Shown: one piece after another, positions 35,172-46,800 of the stretch | How the letters are laid out: each line of letters begins with the position of its first letter | How positions within the stretch are numbered: the stretch's first letter is position 1 | Source: Voacanga thouarsii | Lineage: Eukaryota > Streptophyta > Magnoliopsida > Gentianales > Apocynaceae | NCBI GenBank assembly: GCA_026120185.1 | Contig: JANUWF010001176.1 | Location: forward strand, 6,767,501-6,831,500 | Direction: 5' to 3' | Length of the DNA stretch: 64,000 bases | Made by a program: the position numbers and the translations under genes | Notes under the pieces: model-generated | What the model was told of the DNA's origin: nothing | The model's input: the letters and a program-made list of their open reading frames with translations, nothing else | The model's database searches: none

Positions 35172-36336
35172 TTTCTCCCCACACTATCCAACCCAGCTTC
35201 TTCACCATCCAAAAGTTTTTTCAACAAAGCAAAAACCCACAAATTCCTTTCACTTCTCCTTCCACGATTGCATGCAAATTAAACCTAGAATACCACCACC
35301 AAAACAAGCCCAGCTCCAAAAATAGCAGCAGAATTCTTTGGGATTCAACAACTTTTCCACCCTTTACAAAGAATGGGATCAAAGGAAGAAATTGATCATG
35401 ATTTGATCATTAAAACATATAAACATGCAACTGATTTTTTAGTCTTTAGGTTGTTTCAAAGCCACAGATCTCCACAAAACAGGGTGCACAAACACTTTGT
35501 GAACATCGATCCATCAAAGTTGAGACCATTTTTTCTACTTAACTATTGAAAGGAAAAATAAAAAGATAAAAATGCCCCTGACTGACGAAAAATGAACAGT
35601 GCAAAACATAACTCATTTTTCTCTATTATAAAGATATGTATTAGATATTAAAAAAAAAATTAAAACTCTCCTTCATAGTGTAGTGACATAAGCTTGAGTC
35701 CAATTCCAAATTTCTAACGGATGCAAGCAAATTTGAATTATTTTCACTAAACTCATGTCAAAGATAAGGTGTGGTATTTCTTTCTAATCTTAGGTTTTAA
35801 CACATTGTGTAATCGATTTGATTTTATTTAATAAAATTTTTTACCTAACAAAAAAATAATGTCAAAGAATTTTTAGAATTTTTGAGAATTAGTTTATACT
35901 ACAATAATATCAAATTTATAATTACTTATATAAAGTCAAAGTCACTTAAAACAATAAAATAATAATTAAGAGTCTAACATATAATTTAAAATTATTGATA
36001 TTCAATTTTTATATTATTTTTTATACTTGTTAGAATTTGATTTTTTTACCTTCTAAACTTTGGAGTTAGGCACTAAATTATTACCCAGTATCTAAATAAT
36101 GATTCTTATAATATTAAAAAATTAAAAATTGTGTATTATTCTTTATGCTTATAAAATGAAGTTCATCATCTGTTCTTCTTATCATTCATATATCCATACT
36201 TGTTGGATGAGTGGAACTAACTAGCATATATGACGGAGTAAATGCTATATTGCTATAATATAATCCCTCCACTCTTTGTAATCTATCACTTGTCGAGTTT
36301 TTTTTTCAATCTACGATTATCTGTAATTTTAGAGAA

Positions 36337-36382
<46 letters not shown>

Positions 36383-36599
36383 TAAGTATACTCCTAACAT
36401 TTGTTTCTTCACAAACCATAATATTAATTAATTTTCAATTTTAAAAAAACTCTATAATTTCTAATGAAAGTAATTTTTTCTCTCAAAATTCTATACAATT
36501 AAAATTTTCTTTTAATCTATGTGAATTAATTAGAAATGATACTTATTTAAGAATGAAAAACTGAATGTGTAATAATAGGGTACATACAGAGGACCATCC
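35172..36599. other. AT-rich intergenic sequence, no gene seen
   Basis: No frame with recognisable content on either strand. It includes the (AT)n run at 36339-36380. 35200-35560 has a more balanced composition and could be the 5' flank of the doubtful exon to its left. Confidence 0.5.
36339..36380. repeat. (AT)n microsatellite
   Basis: Twenty-one uninterrupted AT dinucleotides. Confidence 0.97.
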
Positions 36600-38119
36600 T
36601 TGAATGCAACCTTCATACAATGAATTTATCTGCCATTTTCTCCTATTGCTAATAAAACCAATATGGCATATTTGGATTGTCGCTCAATATGGTGCCAGAC
36701 ATTCTCTTGAGTATCTCTTTGGATCTAACAGACATTATTGCTTGAGTTCTTGCCTCTGTGCCTTTCAATGGAGTGTGGTGGAGGTTTCTATTTTAGGAGG
36801 CCTAAGGTACTTATTATGTGAAACAATTTGTCTGATTTGACAGACTTAAAAGTAGCACAACTTGAAATGTATTCTATTAGAAAGTAGGGATAAGGCAAAA
36901 CAATAATACTATGAGAGAAAAGCTTAGCATGCTTCAAAAAATGTTGAAAGATCAAATCTTTGATGTTGATCTTCAAGCCTCTTCCAATTTTATATATCAA
37001 AATAGCCTTATCTTTCAATAAAATGGAAATGTTAACAACTAGGAGTTAACGTAAAAATTTACAAAGAGTAAAGTATAGCACTATCAAGTTTGAAGATCTA
37101 ATATAGCAAGTGTGTAGCCATTGTTGTATAAAACCACTAGTTAAAGCCGTGCAAACTTCTTTTAGATTCATTACTTTTCCAAGTCCATCAATGTCTTCAT
37201 AGTAAGGTACTCCAAAGATGTCAGTAAGAATCTGTGGATTGGGTTCAATAGAAAATCCTTTAATGTACATAGAATGATATGGATTGCTATGTTTATCACC
37301 AATATTAGGCTTCAGATTAGCATTGAACTCTTTTACCAGAGTCTCATTATCCTGCTCTACAAAAATAGCAAATTCTAACAATCTAACTTTCTACAAAATG
37401 TCACCAATTTCAAAATCTTTAAACTTCTCAATGTACAGCCATCTTTCAACTTGCGTACTCTTCCCAGCACAATCTTAAATTATTCTCTACTTTTTTTTAT
37501 CACAGAACAACTGTGGATCAATTGACTTTGTAGTTTGTTTCTTTAATCTCTTTGGAGGATTTTGTTTGGCCTTGCTAGCTACTTGAGTTTTTCCTTTTCT
37601 ATCAGTTAATTTTTCTTCAATTATTTCAATCTCAACTTTACCAACAACTTTCTTACTGTTACTCTTCTTTGATCATTCTACCTTAAATTCAGAAATAGTT
37701 TCTTCACTGACTTGTTTAGAGGTTCTAGTATCATTCAACAATTTTTAGATAGATTTTTAATAGCAAATAATATTTTCCTTGATTCCAAACTATTCTTAAC
37801 TTCATCAAGACTCATTTATGATTTCAAAACAGACAACATGTACAGGATCTAAATAAAGGTTTTACATCTAGTACAAATTTTTCAGTTATTCTATTTTGTT
37901 CACCATTGTCAATGTCAACATTTATTTGTTATTTTTTTCAACTGCCTCATTCTTCTGTTCAATCTCTTTTAACATTTAGACAATAGAGGGACCCACTGAT
38001 TTGCCAGATTCCTTCCATTTTTCAATTTGTTTAATGAAATAGATAGGTATAGAAAACTTAAAGCCTTCTCAAATATTTAGGTTTGAAGGAATGTAAACAA
38101 CTTAACAAGAGTTAACATG
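36600..38119 (-). pseudogene. ORF downstream of pol, 'putative plant transposon protein'-like, main part
   Basis: Minus-strand 37381-37046 reads a continuous frame with NETLVKEFNANLKPNIGD, VYVRG-like MYIKGF and ILTDIFGVPYYED. This pattern is known from plant retroelement proteins annotated as putative plant transposon protein (LVREFYANL-type). Upstream (37480-38119) are lysine/glutamate-rich frames with many stops, including RWLYIEKFKDFE. Together with the N-terminal piece at 39912-39747 it is likely the extra 3' ORF of the SIRE-like element. Its role is unknown. Resemblance is by motif only. Confidence 0.48.
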
Positions 38120-39746
38120 TGTAGGATAGAATATCATACAAGCGCAGTTGAAAACTGAAAAAGAAAAAAAATTATTATAGTTTAGGATCGCTTGCTTACT
38201 TTTCTTTCATGGACTTGAAGAAAATTGTGACAGTAATTGGATTTGGTTAATCATTAAGTTGTTTGGGGCTTGTCTAAATCGTGAACTTTGGAGATGCACA
38301 GATAGGAAGACTCATTAAATCTCTGCTTCTATGCATGAAACGCATGTAAAGGCTAAAAATTTTGAACTTCTAATGTATTCTCTCAACCTCACAAATCAAG
38401 TTATCGATGAAAGAAGGTTAGAATTATATTTTTAAGGAAGAAAACTGAGAGAGGGAGAGTAAGAAGAGACCAGCAATTGGGGTTGTTCTTATTTTTTTTA
38501 TGGCTAGCCCCTTTAGGGTTTAAAATAAACCCTCATGGCCTGCTAACCCTAGTCCAAGACAAGTTAGGGTTTTGTCCACCAACTAGTTATTTTATTATTT
38601 ATTTTGAATCTTTTACTAAAATTTAAAATAATAAAACTTTAGTCCATTTTATTTATTATTTTATTTAGGCATTTTAATTTAATTAAAACCCAAAATAATA
38701 AATACATACGACCCAATATAATTATTATGCTAATTTTTATTTTATTCAAACCTATATTTTAATGTGGATTTCCTAGAATTAATTAATTAATCTAACCTAT
38801 GAATTAATCTTGGACTTAATTAATTATTCTAATCCAATGAACTTTCTAGAATAAAATAAATTCTCTCATTTCACATTCAATCTAAATAATTTGTGCAATG
38901 ACTAAAATAGCCACTAATTAAATAGATACATTTTGTATTTTAAATATCATCATTTATCATCATATGAAGATATTGACCCTCATGATAATATTGCAATAGT
39001 GTTATCTTTGACCTATAATTGTAATGATGATTATGTAATACCCATTATTGAGATATAACTTATTGGTTCTATCATATTTCTCAATAACTTTATTATTCTT
39101 TGAACTCTAATCCATAATTTATGACTTCCAAGAATATAACTGTTTATCTAAAAGAAACAACCCTTAAAATAATACACTTGTAGTTATTTCACAAGGTTCT
39201 AAATTTTCATAGATTATCTTAAACTATCACAAATGAGTGATTACTTTTTTCATGAAGAAAACTATAGAAGCTTTATTATAAAAGTTCGTCTTGGTTAATT
39301 AAAGACGCATGCCTAACATACAAAGTTATTGATTAATGGAGGAAATCTCACCTATAGTATATCAAAGCATATATGTCCAGTTTCACCAAACTACCAACTC
39401 ATACTCAATTCATAGAGTATCCATCCATGCAGTAATAGTAATAGTGTAGTCTTTATTTATTATAATACTTTCATAAAAACTACTATCACATGATTTAATT
39501 CTACATATTCCAAATACACTTATACTATTAGTGTGAGATAATTACTCACTAGTTAAAGATAAATTATTCTCACTTGATCTATACTATACTGTAAAATACA
39601 ATCCAATACATAAATCATTTACTAACATACTTGAACCTTTATGTATGAAAAATGTGAATACAAATTTATTAAATAGAATACTATTATTATTACAAAATGA
39701 ATGTCTTTATAGAATTTCTTACTGTTTGAGGACATATTTCCAAAAA
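38120..39746 (-). repeat. Diverged Angela-like copia LTR, minus strand (about 1.63 kb), probably solo
   Basis: The minus strand starts TTTTTGGAAATATGTCCTC (compare TGTTGGGAGATATGCCCTC). It shows the same internal order as the 8358 and 27139 LTRs: TTGAGTATGAGTTGGT, then ATATGCTTTGATATACTATA, then the GTATTTTAAAT-type and terminal TATCCTACA blocks. Similarity is clear by eye but much lower than between those two LTRs. It splits the downstream ORF of the SIRE-like element. No matching 5-bp flanks were found. Confidence 0.68.
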
Positions 39747-39912
39747 TAGGTTTAGTAATAGGCTCAGTAGATAGAAAGATATTACTAGTTTCCTTAGTCA
39801 AAGAAACTTCTATTGTGAGAAGCTGTAGCAGACTAGACAATGTTGCTACTGCGTCGAGAAGACTGGTACTCTGAGCCTTTCTTGTTCTCTTCTACGATTG
39901 CTCTCCTACCAT
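39747..39912 (-). pseudogene. N-terminal piece of the ORF downstream of pol
   Basis: The minus-strand ATG at 39912, after AAACCCTAACA, opens MVGEQS, a stop, then STSLLDAVATLSSLLQLLT and STEPITKP. There the LTR at 39746 interrupts it. It is serine/threonine-rich. It is joined with 38119-36600 by position, not by recognised homology. Confidence 0.35.
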
Positions 39913-40310
39913 TGTTAGGGTTTATAGCTTTTGGTCAAGCTATGGAACTCCGAACGAGAGAGCAAGAGAGAGAGAGAGAGAGAGTTTACAAAAAGTGGTG
40001 AAGAGTGCTGATAAATATTTTACACTAAACGAAAATCTCCTTTTGGGTCGTGTCTCTTTAACTTTTGTCACCGCCTTTAAGCCTTCTTTTTTACTCTTCA
40101 AATCCCTATTTTCAAGGGATCATAAGTACTACAGGCTGTCCAAAATTGACATTTAACAGAGTTAAGTCATCTCATCACTTCTGCATATTTCCAAAAACTT
40201 GTGCCTTTTTCTCTTCTTTTTCTTTTTACTTTAGCCAAATTTTCCGAAATGAAAAGAAAACACAAACGATAAAATCTGATAATGTTACAATTTTAACATG
40301 ATAAAATTTT
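39913..40310 (-). other. Spacer between copia RNase H and the downstream ORF
   Basis: No coding motif. On the minus strand it contains a GA/CT microsatellite (39961-39988) and a 5'UTR-like stretch before the ATG at 39912. Confidence 0.45.
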
Positions 40311-41180
40311 AGATCAAGGTGAACAAAGTCTCAATGATCTTTGCAATTCTTCAAATCGTGTAGCATCAAAAAGTTTTGTCAGTATGTCTGCCAACTACTT
40401 CTGTGTAGGGATATATTCAATTTGCACTATCATCTATTTAACAAAATCTCAAATGAAGTGATGCCTAATGTCAATGTACTTAGTTCTACTATGTTGAACA
40501 AGATTTTTCGAGATGCCAATTACATTTGTATGGTCAGAGTACACGATTGAGTTCTCTATGAAACAACATCCGACAGTAATATGCTTAGCTTCCACAGTTA
40601 ACAATGAAATGTAATTCTATTCTTACTATACCAATATACTAAATTGTTGCCGAGATAGAAATAACCACTTAAAATGCTTTTTCAATCATCACGATTTCCA
40701 ACCCAACTAGCATTACTAAATCCAATAAGATGAGTACTCAAGTCCTTACTAAAATATATTCTATAATCCTTAATATGACAAATATATTTGAGAATTCTTA
40801 TAATAAATTTTAAATATGACTCTTTGAGATTGGAATGATATCTAGCACATACTCCAATGCTATAAGACATGTCAGGACGATTTGTAGTTAAGTGTAGTTA
40901 GTCCTCCAATCATGCTTCTGTGGAGACGTTAATCTACATCTTGACTTTTTTTCATCATTTGACAGTTTTTTTATCAATACAGATTAGTGTTTTAACAAAC
41001 TTGGATCCATCCATATTAAACCTTTTAGCCAACTTATGAGCATACTTCGTTTGTGAGATAAATACACCATCTTTCATCTATTTAACTTGTAAGTCGAGAA
41101 AGAAGGTTAGTTCACCAAACCACACTCATTTTGAACTTAGTCTGCATGAGTTTCACGAAGTCTTTTGACATCTACTTTGG
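40311..41180 (-). pseudogene. copia RT C-terminus and RNase H, broken
   Basis: Minus-strand frames read FKMSVV and YLTNEVCS/LAKRF-like RT end, RFNMDGSKFVKT, then MSYSIGVCARYHSNLKES and ILKYICHIKDYRIYFSKD, STHLIGFSNASWVGNRDD. This is the start of copia RNase H, with the catalytic Asp changed (DADW to NASW). The remainder to about 40311 is recognisable in pieces (KCNWH, EELQ-like). Numerous stops and frameshifts are present. It belongs with the RT at 43765-43228, from which it is separated by the Athila-like LTR. Confidence 0.8.
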
Positions 41181-43227
41181 TGTTAACTAATAAGTGCCCA
41201 TCATAGACATATTTTCTATGTCAATTGTATTTTATTTGTTGTAATATTTAGTATAAATGACTACTTATTTCTATATTTGTACATTATTTTGTGTAGGATT
41301 GAATAAAGGAGATTTAAAAAAAATAAGAATAAAAAAGACTGAAAAGAGATTACATGGCGATGTGCAATTCAATCTGCACGGCACCATGGCGTAATCTAAA
41401 CAATAAAGTCAAAATACTGGGAGTCCACAGTGTCGTGTAGTACACTTTCCATGGCACCATGTGGTTTTAGAATTTAAAAGTTTCCAAATTACTGAATATC
41501 GACGGTGCCATGCCAAATCGTCTTTGATGCCACCGTGCAAGATTACAACTCACAATAAAATCAAGCTCCACGATGTCGTTTGAAAGCCGATATAACTAAA
41601 TAAAGCGTGCATGGTGACGTTTAGATCATTTCTGATGGCACCATGCAAGTTCGCATAACAGAAATACGAATTTGATTTTAAGCGATTTTTAGGACTTTCC
41701 AAGGCTTATAAATAGAGTTGTATTTGAACATGAATGAACCGAATATCACATTTTCGAGTTCGAATTCAAGTATAATCGAACACTATTTGAATTCGCTCAT
41801 ATACTATTCGAGCTCGAGTTCGTATTTGAATTCGTTCAATTATTATTTGATAATATTCGAATTCATTTAAGTTCAAGTTTGAAAAACTCAATTAACGTTT
41901 GAGTTCGAATTGTCCGAATTCGTTTATTTTATTTTTTTATTTTAAAATTTATTAAAATAATAATTCAAATTTGAATAAAAATAATTAAATATTATAATAT
42001 TAAATAAATATATATAATAATATAATTAATATTATAATTACAATTATAATATAAGATTTATTAAGAATAAATCTTAATATTATAAAATATAATTAATATA
42101 ATTAATTTTTAAAAATATATAATATGTTCACAAACATGTTCTAGTTCGTTCATTTATTAAACGAACGACCTTTATTCGAATACGAATGAGCTCGAAAAAG
42201 CTTTTGTTCGCGAACGTTCGATTCTTTTACAACTCTACTTATAAATAGAACTTTTTGAGACCATTTTGGCCGGCCAATACTGAGAGAAAACACCCACTCC
42301 AAGAAGAGAAAAGAAAAGAGTGGATTGGAGGTTGCTAAGTAAAGATGGAAGATTGAAGATGAGGAAATCAGCTTGTCTATGAGCAATTTCTTGTCCTTTT
42401 CTTTAGTCTTCTTTGTCAATTTATATCTATTGCTTTAATTGTTCTTGAAGGATTGAACCCAAGTTAGTTCATGTATTAATTCTACTTTTGATTTGTTGAT
42501 TTCCAATTCTTAAAGAATGATTACTTAATTTTATTGTATTGGATTTGTTATTTGGGTTGCTTACTCCTAATGAATTCGAGAAATGGGGTTAGGAGTTAGG
42601 TTCCAATTAATAGGTTTAATGTTTGTTTTCCCTTGATGAACTTGAGAAAGGATTTGAGGTATTAGAACTTGGTAATCATTGAAAATTTAATGTCGCCTAG
42701 AGATAGGGGCATTGGGTTCTTCCAGAATTTTTGGGAGGTTTTGCGCTTAATGCTTCTTGAGTTCAATTGAGGAGGTAGAGATGCCTTTTAATTGGCATAA
42801 GAATAGGGAATCCCTAACTCAAGAGAGAGTGAATTTTGCATTCGTAGCCTCTACCAGTTTTAAAATTGGGAATTTAACTATCTTGGATTTGATTTTGTAC
42901 TTGGCTAATTTAGGGGATTCTTGACAAGTTCATATCTTTCACTTCTTTTGTTGTCTTTGATTTTTTTCACGGCCAATCTTGTGGGATTTATGTTTATTCT
43001 TCGTGTTTGCACCCGTTGTAGTTGGTTTATTTCATTAATTTGTTAGGCTAAATAATAGAAGAAAAGTGAGTAGTGGTACCTTTATTCCTTCCTCGAGGAA
43101 AAGCGATACTTGCCATTATACGCTATACTACGCAATAGGTACACTTACCCAATTGTGTGGTTTGGATGTTTTGGCATTTTAATTTAAAACTTAATTTTTT
43201 TGTGAATTTTTTATACTATTTCCAACA
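41181..43227 (+). mobile_element. Athila-like gypsy solo LTR (about 1.5 kb) carrying a MITE
   Basis: It starts TGTTAACTAATAAGTGCCC and ends TATTTCCAACA, giving TG...CA ends within RT sequence. It carries several diverged repeats of the theme GGCACCATG/CATGGCACC, then a TATA box (split by the MITE), leader-like text and a terminal ATACGC-TATACTACGCAATAGG section, as in Athila LTRs. Flanks TTTGG and CTTGA are only 3 of 5 identical, so the borders are approximate. No gypsy coding domains were found inside. Confidence 0.6.
41713..42237. mobile_element. hAT-type MITE (525 bp) inserted at a TATA box
   Basis: The ends TAGAGTTGTA and TACAACTCTA are perfect 10-bp inverted repeats, with further imperfect pairing inward. 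It is flanked by an exact 8-bp duplication, CTTATAAA (41705-41712 and 42238-42245), diagnostic of hAT transposition. The interior is AT-rich, with repeated TTCGAAT/ATTCGAA motifs and no coding sequence. Confidence 0.9.
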
Positions 43228-43765
43228 CTTGAAATCACACAACATTAATCGAAACAATATGTCATCCACATAAATTTGAGCAAACATAATATGTGCTCAA
43301 GTTTTTTAGCGAAACCACTTGTAGCTTGCCTTTATTACAAAACTTGTTTGTTTTTCATACTAAGCTCTTGGTGCCTGAATTTTCTTCAACTTGTAAACAT
43401 GCTCAGGAAATTCTAGATTTTCAAAACCTTTAGACTATTCAACATAAGCTTCTTCATACAAGAATCTATTTAGGAAAACACACTTCATATATATTTGTTA
43501 AAGTATGAATCTTTTAGCACGAGCAATAACAAGTAATAATGTGACTGATTTTAATCTTGTAATAGGAGCAAAAGTTTCATAGAAGTCAATTTCTTCAATT
43601 GAGTATAATCTTGCGCAACCAATTTGGCCTTATATCTAGTAATATTTCCAAACTCATTAATCTTGTTTCAAAATACCCATTTGGTTCTAATTATATTCAC
43701 ATCTTTTGGTTGCTACACAAGTTCACATACTCTCAAACTATTTGTTAGCCATAAAGGCATTCTCC
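43228..43765 (-). pseudogene. copia reverse transcriptase, N-terminal and central part, broken
   Basis: The minus strand reads NSLRVCELV, QPKDVNIIRTKWVF, NKINEFGNITRYKAKLVAQ, then pieces corresponding to the finger/palm region and FMWMTYCFD. The last corresponds to YVDDI in another frame. Frameshifts and stops are frequent. The piece connects by content to 41180-40311 (left) and to the linker at 45325 onward (right). Confidence 0.82.
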
Positions 43766-45324
43766 TGTGTTTTGACTTATAACAAATATTGATGAAGACT
43801 AACTTGTGTGATCTACATGTGATAGGACATATTTGACCTCAATTTTTCTAAGGCATGCAAATAAGACTACTAAACAGCTCTTAAGCAAATAGAACCCAAA
43901 TGAGTGATTGATCAAGCATATCATCATCTTAAGAGCTTGCATACCGTAAAGTCTTTGTGAAAGAACTATAGATTAGGAATCATTGTTAAGGTATTATTTA
44001 TAAATTCCTATGTCTCTTTACCTTATATTCAATTTACTTTTATCTTGAAGCACACAAATAAAATAATTTTTAAAAAGTAGGTCTTCAAATATTAGGAATG
44101 AGTAGTTTGGATGGACCTCTAAATCTAATACTCTGTAATATTTTCAAAATACTTTTACTTTAAAAAGTGTCATTTTGGACTCACCTTTTAGACGGACATC
44201 CTTCCACTTTGTGAATCCAAAACTCTAGAAATCCTAACAGAAAATAACTAGTCGTTACTAGTCATTGAGATTTCAGGATTCGCTCCTATAAAAGCTTTTG
44301 GAACTCGATTTTGAAGGAAATTTTTGTGCTATCTCTCTCAAAAACACTCTTACACTTTAGAATACAAAAATCTCCCTTTTCATTGTGATTTAAAATGAAA
44401 TCAAAATTGCTCCAAAGGTAAAAAGGTACAGGTGCTTAGATTGTTTATATCTGCTCAATCTGTAAGCTATTTTACATTTTCTCTGTGATTTGTTTTGTAT
44501 CAAGGTTTGGAAAGTAAAACCCAATTAGGATGAGCCTTTATTTATTGTGTATCAAGGTTAATGAAGTAAAACTCAGTTGGGGTAAGCCTTGATTGTTGAG
44601 TTTAAAGAGATTGGGTGTAAAACCAAGTGTGGTGATCCTCTTGTGTAAGATTAGTGTTGCCTACCACTATTGATTTGGGAAAAAGGTTTTAATGATTGTG
44701 TTGAAATCCTTAAGCGTGTACTTAAAGTAGTGGATGTAAATTATTTGAGGATCAAACCACTATATATCCTTGGGTCTTTTCTTCTACATTTTATCTACAC
44801 TTTGTCACTGCATTTTCTCTGGTTATCAGACCAAAAAAAATCTATCTTTATCTCTGCAATTATTGATCAACTTTAAAGACTTTATTGTTTTATGGTAAGT
44901 CTGTTATTGATATCTCAATTACCCATTTTTAATATAGACCATCTTCTCATCACTTAGTGCTGATTCAAGAGATTCTTGTCTGCACTCCTAAAGCTGCGAA
45001 GCAAATCTGTCATTGTAAACACAAGCATTACACTCCTCCTTGCATTCCTTGATTTAACAAGTATTACACTCCTCCTTGCATTTCTTGATTTAATCAAAGA
45101 CTTTATATAGTTGAGTGAAACTAATTGTTGCTTAATTTACCCATCTTAAATTTAGATCTTATTTCCATCATTTAGTAGAGTTTTGAAAGTTCTTTAGTAG
45201 CACATTCAAAGCTGCACGGACAATATATTTTTTGCTTACTCACTTTGTTGGTTCTTGTCTTAAGATTTTTAAAATTTGCATTTGTTTGTCATAAACCTTA
45301 TTCACCCCTCTCTAAGGTTTATCA
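43766..45324 (+). repeat. SIRE/Maximus-like copia LTR, plus strand (about 1.56 kb), probably solo
   Basis: It begins TGTGTTTTGACTTATAACAA with GATGAAGACTAACTTG, close to the TTTTGATGATAACAAA start known from SIRE-type LTRs, and ends near CTTATTCACCCCTCTCTAAGG. It lies between RT and the integrase-RT linker of the minus-strand copia element. No PBS, gag or pol follows it in plus orientation. The flanks show no clear 5-bp duplication, so the ends may be off by several bases. Confidence 0.62.
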
Positions 45325-46127
45325 CTGTTAAAGTTCTTTTTGCATTGCCATAATTTAGTACTCATTTGTCAATGTTTCTTTAACATTCTTTTGTTTCAGA
45401 GTTGATGTATAACATGCACATTTCACCATTTCTTTGTAATCGACTTTAGGTATTTCTTTGATTTTTCTAAATTTGTCCAGACCCCCAATAATTAGATTTT
45501 GGGGGTGATTCTTCTTCACTCTTAAAAAATGTTTTTTTTTTTTTTTGTTGTTAAACTTCTATCTCCTCTGTGTTAGAGTTTGTTTCCTCTTCATTATCAA
45601 CTTCTTTTCTTGTGTCTTGTTCAACTTTTGCATGAATAGTTTTCTTATTGTCTTTTAATGTTGTTTCCTTGTTCTGATCTGCTGGCAGAATATCTTCTAC
45701 AACTACATTGGTTGATTATATAACTACTTGACTCTTTTTGTTGAACACCCAATATGCTCTATTGTTTTTGGAGTAGACAAGGAAGATTCCATTATCACTC
45801 ATTGCATCAAACTTTTCCAATTATTCTCTATTGTTAAGAATGTAACATTTACTGCCACAAACATAAAAATAGTTTAATTGAAACTTACTTCCATTTCGTA
45901 TTTCATGTTGTCTTGTTAGTACGAGACCAAAAATATGCTTTGTTAATAATATGTGTAGTAGTGTTAACTACTTTTGCCTATCATCTATGAGACATCTCTT
46001 TGGCATTCAACTTCACTCTAGCCATCTCTTAGATAGTTCAATTTTTGCATTCACCACACCATTCTATTGAAGTGTTTTTGGTGTTTGAAAATTCCTATTT
46101 GATTTCATTCTTAGCATAAAAATCATT
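45325..46127 (-). pseudogene. copia integrase C-terminal half and linker to RT, broken
   Basis: The minus strand reads NTKNTSIEWCGE/PQQNGVV-like (the integrase Glu region), YFYVCGSKCYILNN, KFDAMSDNGIFLVYSKNNRAYWVFN and QVVI, then an acidic linker and NHPQNLIIGGLDK, ending MAMQKEL before the inserted LTR. These are copia integrase C-terminal landmarks of the SIRE/Maximus kind. It is cut at 46128 by the CACTA element, so the catalytic Asp residues are missing. A long poly-T (45534-45550) lies in the linker. Confidence 0.8.
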
Positions 46128-46800
46128 CACTACAAGAAAATTGTTAATCTACCATAGAAATTTTCTACGAAAAAAATTCCGTGACAATCTGTCACGGATT
46201 TGCCACAAAAGAAGATAAGACATAGCAAATTGCCATGGCAATATAACTGTAGCAAATCCTTAGTTATTTGTCACGGACTTGTCACGGATATTGTAGCAAC
46301 TAGTGATGCAATTATGTTCTCTCACAGATCTATAGCAAAAAAAGGATAAGAGAAAAATTAGACACCGATTTGCGATGGAAAATGTCCATTGCAAAATGGT
46401 CAAATGTTGATACAAACCTCCGTGCAGTGGCAATTTGCCACGGATTTTCCACAAAGTGCCACGGATTTGTCACGGAATTAATTACTTTCAAATTAATTCC
46501 ATGACAAATCGGTAGCAGATTGCCACAGAACTAGTTAGGAAATACTTAATTCTGTTGCCACATATTTACCACGGATAATTTATTTTCTAATTAATTCCAT
46601 GGAAAATTCATGGCAATCTGTTAGAGATTTGCCACGGATTTATTTTTTTCTTTTTTATTGTATTTTTTTATTATATCAATTTGTATTAATATTTGTTCCA
46701 TACCTTAAAATTCTTGATTTTACCTTTAGTTAATTTTAACAATTTTCTTTCTTATTTGTAGTTAAAAATTTTCATTTCCGTCCATCTTCCTATTTTAATT

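Larger units (their letters stand above)
36600..46127 (-). mobile_element. SIRE/Maximus-like copia element, minus strand, heavily interrupted
   Basis: Reading leftward on the minus strand, the remains of integrase (46127-45325), RT (43765-43228), RT end/RNase H (41180-40311) and a further ORF (39912-39747, continuing 38119-36600) are in copia order. Each piece is separated by a foreign LTR. Phrases such as the one resembling HPKDLIIGD between integrase and RT, and an extra ORF after pol, are features of SIRE/Maximus copia elements. Gag and its LTRs were not found. It is interrupted at its 5' side by the CACTA element. Confidence 0.75.

Noticed and set aside
43761..45329. Target duplication for the plus-strand SIRE-like LTR
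   Set aside because: TCTCC/TCCTG on the left and CTGTT on the right do not match; borders remain approximate.
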